DNA of 64,000 bases from Chiua virens (taxonomy: Eukaryota; Basidiomycota; Agaricomycetes; Boletales; Boletaceae), in NCBI GenBank assembly GCA_019787685.1, contig JAHNUO010000011.1, forward strand, positions 1 to 64,000, given 5' to 3'. The translations under genes and the position numbers were made by a program. Under the pieces are notes generated by a model. The model was not told the DNA's origin. It did no database searches and was given only the letters and a program-made list of their open reading frames with translations. Below are positions 58,810-64,000 of this stretch, in pieces. How positions within the stretch are numbered: position 1 is the first letter of the stretch; every line of letters begins with the position of its first letter.

Positions 58810-60436
58810 TCAACGACACCTACCTATAATGGCCCAGTTTCGCGTGCTGGGTATACGGAGCGTATCACACTCAACTTTCCATCCCATCGACTGGCTCAGC
58901 TTTGCCAGCCAAATGCGATACACCGAATACTGACTCTGATGACTACCCTCCCTGCCAAGATTCAGACGATCCGCAAGGGTCTCGTCATCGGCGATGGCGG
59001 GTAGATCCACAATGTGGACGGTGGACGAACGCGAAAACCGATCGTCAAACGACCAGGCACAACACGGAATAGAGAGATACCCCGATGCATACTCCATGGT
59101 CGCGATGACCGGCAGCCAAGGTGTCAATTCGTCGGCGTGATTTCCGATGAGAAACGCGCCGGGTTGCAAGTACGGCACGGCGCTCGGTTTCGAGCCATTG
59201 TCTGTGACTCCTCGGACGTACTGCGTCGGATCGAGCGCATGTACGTGTAAGGCGGCGCGTGTATGTTCGGAGTAGTGGCTCCAGGATGTTCGTGCCCGTA
59301 GGTCAATGCCGTGGCCGTGGTATCCCTCGGAAAGGAGAATGTGCGTGAGGAGGCCATTTCCACATCTGCGGATATGTTAGCGGGGAACTTGTGATACGTT
59401 CTGGGACGTACCCAAGGTCCAGGAATCCACCGGGTGGCTGCGACAGATCCCTGTGGGCAACGTGTGCTGGTGTCAAATTGTGACCCTCTGTGCCCTGGAA
59501 ATAAGTCTGTTCCCAAAGTAGGATGAGGTACGTGGCAATCCCGATATCCTGGATCGGGTGTCAACAACCAGCGGCGCGAGTGTGAGTGTTCAAATACGAG
59601 GCAAATGACCGTCGACATTACCTCGAATACATGCTTCAACGGGTCTGTGGACTCCTTCCACTCAGACACTAAATGCTTGTATCGTTCTCGCATGACGAGA
59701 TACAAATTTTGATAAGTCTCTCTGGGGATTACACAGTCGTGCATCACACGCTTTTGATAGTGCGTCATTGCACCCCATCCGTATCGATGAAGCGTCTCGA
59801 GGAGCGATAATGCGGTGCGGTAGAGTCTTGAGTTGATATCCGACAAAGTGTCGGGCAGGAGGACGGCTTCAATGCGCAGGATTGGGGGTGTAGAGGAGAT
59901 GAAGCGAAACGCGAGGTGTCGAACGGCGGGATGATAGTATGGGAGGGATGCACCAGGCGGAAGAAGGGGACTGAGCACCAGCGTGCATGGTACGTCCATA
60001 TGTGCGCCACTAGTTGAGCCATATAGTGTACAAAGTTGATCTATGGGAGCATCACGGCCTGGTCGCCTGGGGAGGAGCGTGCGATGGATGTTGCGTATGG
60101 GCCGGTGAGAATCGAGATCGCTCGTCATGTCACGCGAATAAAATGTCTTGCGGACGATCTCTGAACGAAGAATGAGCGTGGAGTTGTATTCTGGATGGTG
60201 AATGAACTGCTCGATTGCTTGCTCAAACTAAGGGGAAAAAAAATGTCATCATGATTCATGATGTGAATCACAAATCGTTGACTTACGAGCTCCAAGGGAA
60301 AGTCGGCTGGACAGCTGACAATGGGTATCCATTGGTCGCCTTGCAAGGTGCTAGTAGAAATCAAAGGTAGAATCGTCTGCGGACAGTCGCAAGACGATGG
60401 AGTAAATCGAGGGCGAACGTGACACGACTGGTCCAT
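58810..60436 (-). CDS. TRM44: tRNA (uracil-2'-O-)-methyltransferase
   Basis: SAM-dependent enzyme that makes 2'-O-methyluridine at position 44 of serine tRNAs in the cytoplasm. The ATG at 60436 opens MDQSCHVRPRFTPSSCDC and WIPIVSCPADFPLEL; later exons give IDQLCTLYGS, YGWGAMTHYQKRVMHDCVIP, YQNLYLVMRERYKHLVSEW, DIGIATYLILLWEQTYFQG, then the SAM motif GGFLDLG joined over an intron to CGNGLLTHILLSEGYHGHGI and DLRARTSW. That motif and its ...GIDxRxRxSW continuation are characteristic of TRM44. Later blocks are FLIGNHADELTPWLPVIA and IPCCAWSF. It ends with TGA at 58810. Introns run GTAATG...CCAG and GTACGT...CGCAG. Confidence 0.9.
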
Positions 60437-60745
60437 TCAAAATGACGGTCAAGCTCAAACTTGGCATCGAAACACCATCGAGCCCTGCTCGCACAGATAA
60501 ATACATTACATCCATGACATTCCCTACGGTAGCCTTCCCCTCCCAGGTTCGAGCCTATTGTTACAAAATGTCAATAAACGCCGCATCACCGCACGACCAT
60601 CGACAAAATGAGACGAGATCGGACATCAACAAAAAAAAAGAGAGCGTCTGGTTAGAAACGGTTGATCAAGGGAGACAAAGGTTTGGGTATGGTAAAGAAA
60701 GCGAACGTTGCCTCCACGCAATCACGAGTCCCTGCGCGACAAGAA

Positions 60746-61214
60746 CTATATATCGGCGAGAGAGACACATCCCACGTTGATGAGGCCGCCATTCTGCACA
60801 CAAAGCTTTCAGTGGAAAGTAAAAACAAAAGACAAAAGAATGACACTCACAAAGGATGTATTGGTGCAACACACGGTGTTCGTGTTACAACCAGCGCTAG
60901 AGCCAGCTCCAGCGGTGATTGGGTCGCAATTCAAACCAACAGGGGTGTTGGCCGGTAACTGCATGAGCAAATCCGCCAGACCCAGTGGCGCGCTCGGACC
61001 CATGGAGGCAGAGGTCACCTCCGAAGAGTTAGCCTAGTATCCGGCGACGACGTCAGCCTGAGGTGAGTAATGGACAGGAGCACAAACGGCGCACCGGTTT
61101 CACGTCGTTACAGCACTGCATCGTCGCATCATTACACCTGGGGTTGCGGCCAAAGAGCGGGCCGCCGAAGGCGAGAGCGACGAACGAAAGGACAGAGAGT
61201 TGACGGACGAGCAT
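60746..61214 (-). CDS. class I hydrophobin
   Basis: Exons 61214-61095, 61033-60851 and 60793-60746 give 116 residues with exact phase. A signal peptide (MLVRQLSVLSFVALAFGGPL) precedes the eight cysteines in the hydrophobin pattern C, CC, C, C, CC, C: CNDATMQCC, GLNCDPIT, GCNTNTVCC and INVGC. Small secreted amphipathic protein that assembles at air-water or cell-wall surfaces. The spacing between the third and fourth cysteines and the TNTSF...INVGC end fit class I. No damage seen. Confidence 0.92.
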
Positions 61215-61313
61215 TCTGACAGAGTGACGGCAAGCAGGTCTCTAGAAAGGAGCGGATGGGTTGAAGTTTGGGGGAGGAGGGAAAAGAAACTGAGGGGGAT
61301 CCAACCACAGGTC

Positions 61314-61323
61314 GACTTTATAT
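61314..61323 (-). promoter_or_regulatory. TATA box of the hydrophobin gene
   Basis: GATATAAAG on the minus strand, about 105 bp upstream of the ATG at 61214. Confidence 0.6.
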
Positions 61324-62118
61324 CTCTGGATTGAATTCCATTCCCCGGGTTTGGCGCGACTGCGATGGTTGCTAAAACTTGTTGGCATCGCACCTCCGGT
61401 CGAACTGGAATGCTTGAATATTACTTGCATTCAATAAGAAACCAGAAGAATATGAGATGCCGATCATACCAAGGTAAGTACTTCACGTTCGACATTCCAT
61501 CACAACGTTCAAGTTACATAGTGTGATAACTTTGGGTCGGAGCCAATCAGCAGGCTTGCGCCATTCCAATTCGATCCTCAATCCAGAGTTTTATATTTCC
61601 AAACTCGCGTATTGCTACCAGGCGTTGTCAGGGTTAGAAGAGTAAGTATACCGTATGCGAGGTGTGCACGGTCACTATGTGATCACTGCAAAGTCCAAGA
61701 TCAGTTAGCGTTGGTTACATAAAATGAAATCAGAAATAAGTACTAATCAAACTATCGTCACGGTCGTCAACGCTAAATGTCGTGTATCTCTTTCAAGGAC
61801 TAAACTGAACATTCCCACTAGCATCCATCGAGATATGAGGCACGTCACTTCCGTGTTCATCAGCATCAAACATATCGAGTGCGTCCGTCTCGAGTGTACG
61901 TGTCCGCTTCGCTTCACGAATCACAATCCCCCGAGGGTATCTATTTCACATTCGGACTCAGGACTTTGCTCATTCACGTCGCTCGAGACCCACTCGGCTA
62001 CCGCTGCAAGCGGATCCGTCAGCCTCAGCTCAGGGTGAGCCATTTGCAACGTGTTTTTCATCATCTTCTCCCCCTTCTCCGTGTAAATGACGACCGAATC
62101 GGCAGCGAAGAAACAAAC
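61324..62118. other. intergenic
   Basis: No supported gene. Open frames on the plus strand near 61.7-62.2 kb lack family features. Confidence 0.4.
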
Positions 62119-63075
62119 TCAAACGGCAACAGCGAGCGCAACGATGCAACAGAGGATGACGAGCACGAGAAACGTGGCTAGCGATGCGATAGGGTAGCGA
62201 GAGGCGGTACTGGGCGCCGAGGTCGTGGAGGAATTGACTGGAATACCCTCGAGAATGCCGGTGTTCAACGCGAGAGATCGAAGCATCAGCTGCATCTGGA
62301 ATTAGTCAGTGAAGCCTGTCGACTGTATCTGGGATCCCAGGATGCTCTGGATTTGAGGCAAGAGGTATGTCGATGCCATCCACGCGATGAATCCAGAGGA
62401 GTGTGGATGTCGTATTGAAACCTGTGAGGGATGAGTTGACGATTGCATAGGTGTTGTTAAAGTTCGAAAGCATAACATCGTAGGACGTGACCGTGGATTG
62501 ATTGAGGTAAACCACTGCGCCGCTCGACAAGCCAAAATACAACCCTGGTTCCCCGTTTGTGGCATTTCTGGAATCAGCTCCCGGGGTTTCTGAAACCGGC
62601 GGGCCATAGGAGAAGGACAGCTCGATAAAGAAGCCAAACGGGTTGCTGGCGGTATCATATGACCGGTCGGGCTTCTGGGTCATAGTCGCTGGGTCGTACA
62701 GGAAGGATGTTAGATTGTACAACGACGCGGGTTTGAAGTTGCAAGTACTAAACTAACTCATAGTTTAGTACCGTTTATCTTCTTGATAATTCCTTTCCCC
62801 GATCCCCGATCACCCACCGTGGCATTCACATGGCCAGCTCAAGGGCTTCCCGGTCCAGGCCTGAAGTCGTTTTATCTTTAGCGACGCGACCAAGGATGAA
62901 CTACTCTCAGCGAACAGGCCAAATACAGGAGTCCAGATCGGACGGGTAGACAAACACCGTAGGGGTCAAATGGACGCCGGAAGCACTCTCGAGACCCAAG
63001 GCCATCACGAAACTGTTATCGGACAGTACTGTGACGTCGTGACGGATGTTACTGCAAGTTAGTCGCGATCAGATG
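62119..63075 (-). CDS. predicted membrane-anchored extracellular protein
   Basis: Reading on the minus strand: NIRHDVTVLSDNSFVMALGL, TPTVFVYPSDLDSCIWP, then AWTGKPLSWPCECHGG, CNFKPASLYNLTSFLYDPAT, FGFFIELSFSYGPPV, SDSRNATNGEPGLYFGLSSG-like sequence, TYAIVNSSLTGFN, then a last exon with LEGIPVNSSTTSAPSTASRY and one C-terminal membrane segment (IASLATFLVLVILCCIVALA) ending at TGA 62119. Several N-x-S/T sites (NLT, NAT, NQS, NSS) suggest a glycosylated outside part. The start exon is not found (perhaps near 63.1 kb). I do not recognise the family. Confidence 0.55.
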
Positions 63076-63225
63076 CTGATACAAGCCTCGTAGATCTTGT
63101 CGCAACGTTGCCATTGAAATGAACAGCACATAAGTATCCGAATCGAACCCGAATCGTCCGTATTCATATAATCCGTTTGCAACTAGGTGTAAACATGTCA
63201 GGAAGGCATCGACTCGTAGACGTGT

Positions 63226-64000
63226 CTAGTCCGCCCAGCCTCCCAACTCGATCGCGAATCCAACCGCCACCTTTGCAAATTCCAATGCGTGCTGTCCGAC
63301 GGGTCGTATCAGCTCTAAGATGCCGAACCCAATCGAGCGCGACAAGACAACGCACCTCGAACGAAAACTCGCCGTCCGCCAAGTTTATCCGATCCTCGGC
63401 AGTATGGATGTACGGATTGAACGCCTGAAGAGGGTCGCCTTCCGTGGCAAATATGGCAGGGAACCCAGCGCGGTGCCATGACATGTGGTCCGAGCCTGCA
63501 CCTGCACTAAACGAAAGTAAGTTAAAGCCGGCGAGTCGAGGTGTGGCAACGTACAATAATTTCGCGCCAGCAACGGTAGAAGAAGAATATTCAGCCGCCA
63601 ATCTCATGGTCCAGTTGGTCAACGGCGTGTCAACGTCCGTCGTGATGAACGTCACCGCCGGTTCAGTCCCTTTAGGCACGTACGCCGTCATGTCCTATAA
63701 ATCACACGTCCTTTCCACAATGCTAAAACAGCTAAACGCGTTGGACGCACGAATTGAATCATGGCACCAATGTCCTTGCGCTGAGCGATGTATTCCGAGA
63801 CGATGTCTTGGCTCCCCAATAGGCCCGCCTCCTCCGCAGCGTACCAGTGGAATTCGACCGGGAGTTCCGGTTTGAAACCAGCCTGGACGAGCGCTCTGAA
63901 TGCCTCTAGGATAGTCACCGTCCCAGAACCGTCGTCATCGGCGCCGGGCGCTGGAAGGTACGGGAAAGCATAATTGGCGGAATCTTGGTGAGCACCGATG
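63226..64000 (-). CDS. M28 family aminopeptidase, 5' end beyond the window
   Basis: Exons from the window edge: 64000-63751, 63694-63555, 63506-63356 and 63291-63226. Metal-site motifs: [10 protein letters not shown] (His), [11 protein letters not shown] (Asp), [12 protein letters not shown] (Glu-Glu), DMTAYVPKG (Asp), [16 protein letters not shown] and NPYIHTAED (His). It ends [20 protein letters not shown] plus D, TAG at 63226. Intron positions match those of the paralogue at 13.2-14.8 kb, so the two arose by duplication; they now lie about 50 kb apart in opposite orientation. The signal peptide and N-terminus are outside the window. Confidence 0.9.

Noticed and set aside
62761..62790. Hairpin GTACTAAACTA/TAGTTTAGTAC as a small insertion breaking a gene
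   Set aside because: It lies at the 3' end of a normal intron; TACTAAAC is a good branch point and TTTAG the acceptor.

Overview
The window looks like nuclear DNA of a mushroom-forming basidiomycete (Agaricomycete). Most genes are broken by many short introns (about 45-70 nt, GTRNGY...YAG), and the recognisable genes include a class I hydrophobin, an AMT/MEP ammonium transporter, and families I know mainly from Agaricomycetes: Plavaka transposase, FunK1-like kinase, DUF6698-like and DUF6532-like proteins. I saw no tRNA, rRNA or CRISPR array. All exon maps were read by eye from splice signals and reading frame.

Layout. 1-5.4 kb: two genes on the minus strand, one with a ParB/sulfiredoxin-like fold signature and one with a coiled coil plus RING finger. 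Six copies of a 32-38 bp palindrome lie in pairs around and inside them. 5.4-7.4 kb: AT-rich repeats and a 5'-truncated gene. 7.8-23 kb: mostly housekeeping genes: cystathionine gamma-lyase, an FHA/coiled-coil/tail-anchor protein (SLMAP/Far9-10 type, STRIPAK), a secreted M28 aminopeptidase, a HpaI-type aldolase with an apparent frameshift, a mitochondrial protein, an ammonium transporter and a decayed GRDP-like gene. 23-27.2 kb: two tandem glutamine-synthetase-fold genes with the same exon structure.

27.76-53.38 kb is one transposon nest. An 18-bp target-site duplication at 27762-27779 and 53362-53379 brackets a Tad1-like LINE (ORF1, then endonuclease/RT/RNase H, then a poly(A) end). The LINE is split at about 35.4 kb by roughly 17 kb of inserted DNA and resumes in frame at about 52.4 kb. 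The insert carries a Plavaka transposase gene, an unknown partner gene, a ribosomal protein uL30 (RPL7) pseudogene between inverted repeats, a DUF6532-like gene with tandemly copied exons, an F-box gene, a DUF6698-like gene and tandem repeats.

53.9-64 kb: a small zinc-motif protein, a broken FunK1-like kinase, an F-box protein, the tRNA Um44 methyltransferase TRM44, a class I hydrophobin, a membrane-anchored protein and a second M28 aminopeptidase cut by the window edge. Genes inside and near the nest carry in-frame stops, each one transition away from a sense codon, which fits C-to-T decay of repeated DNA.
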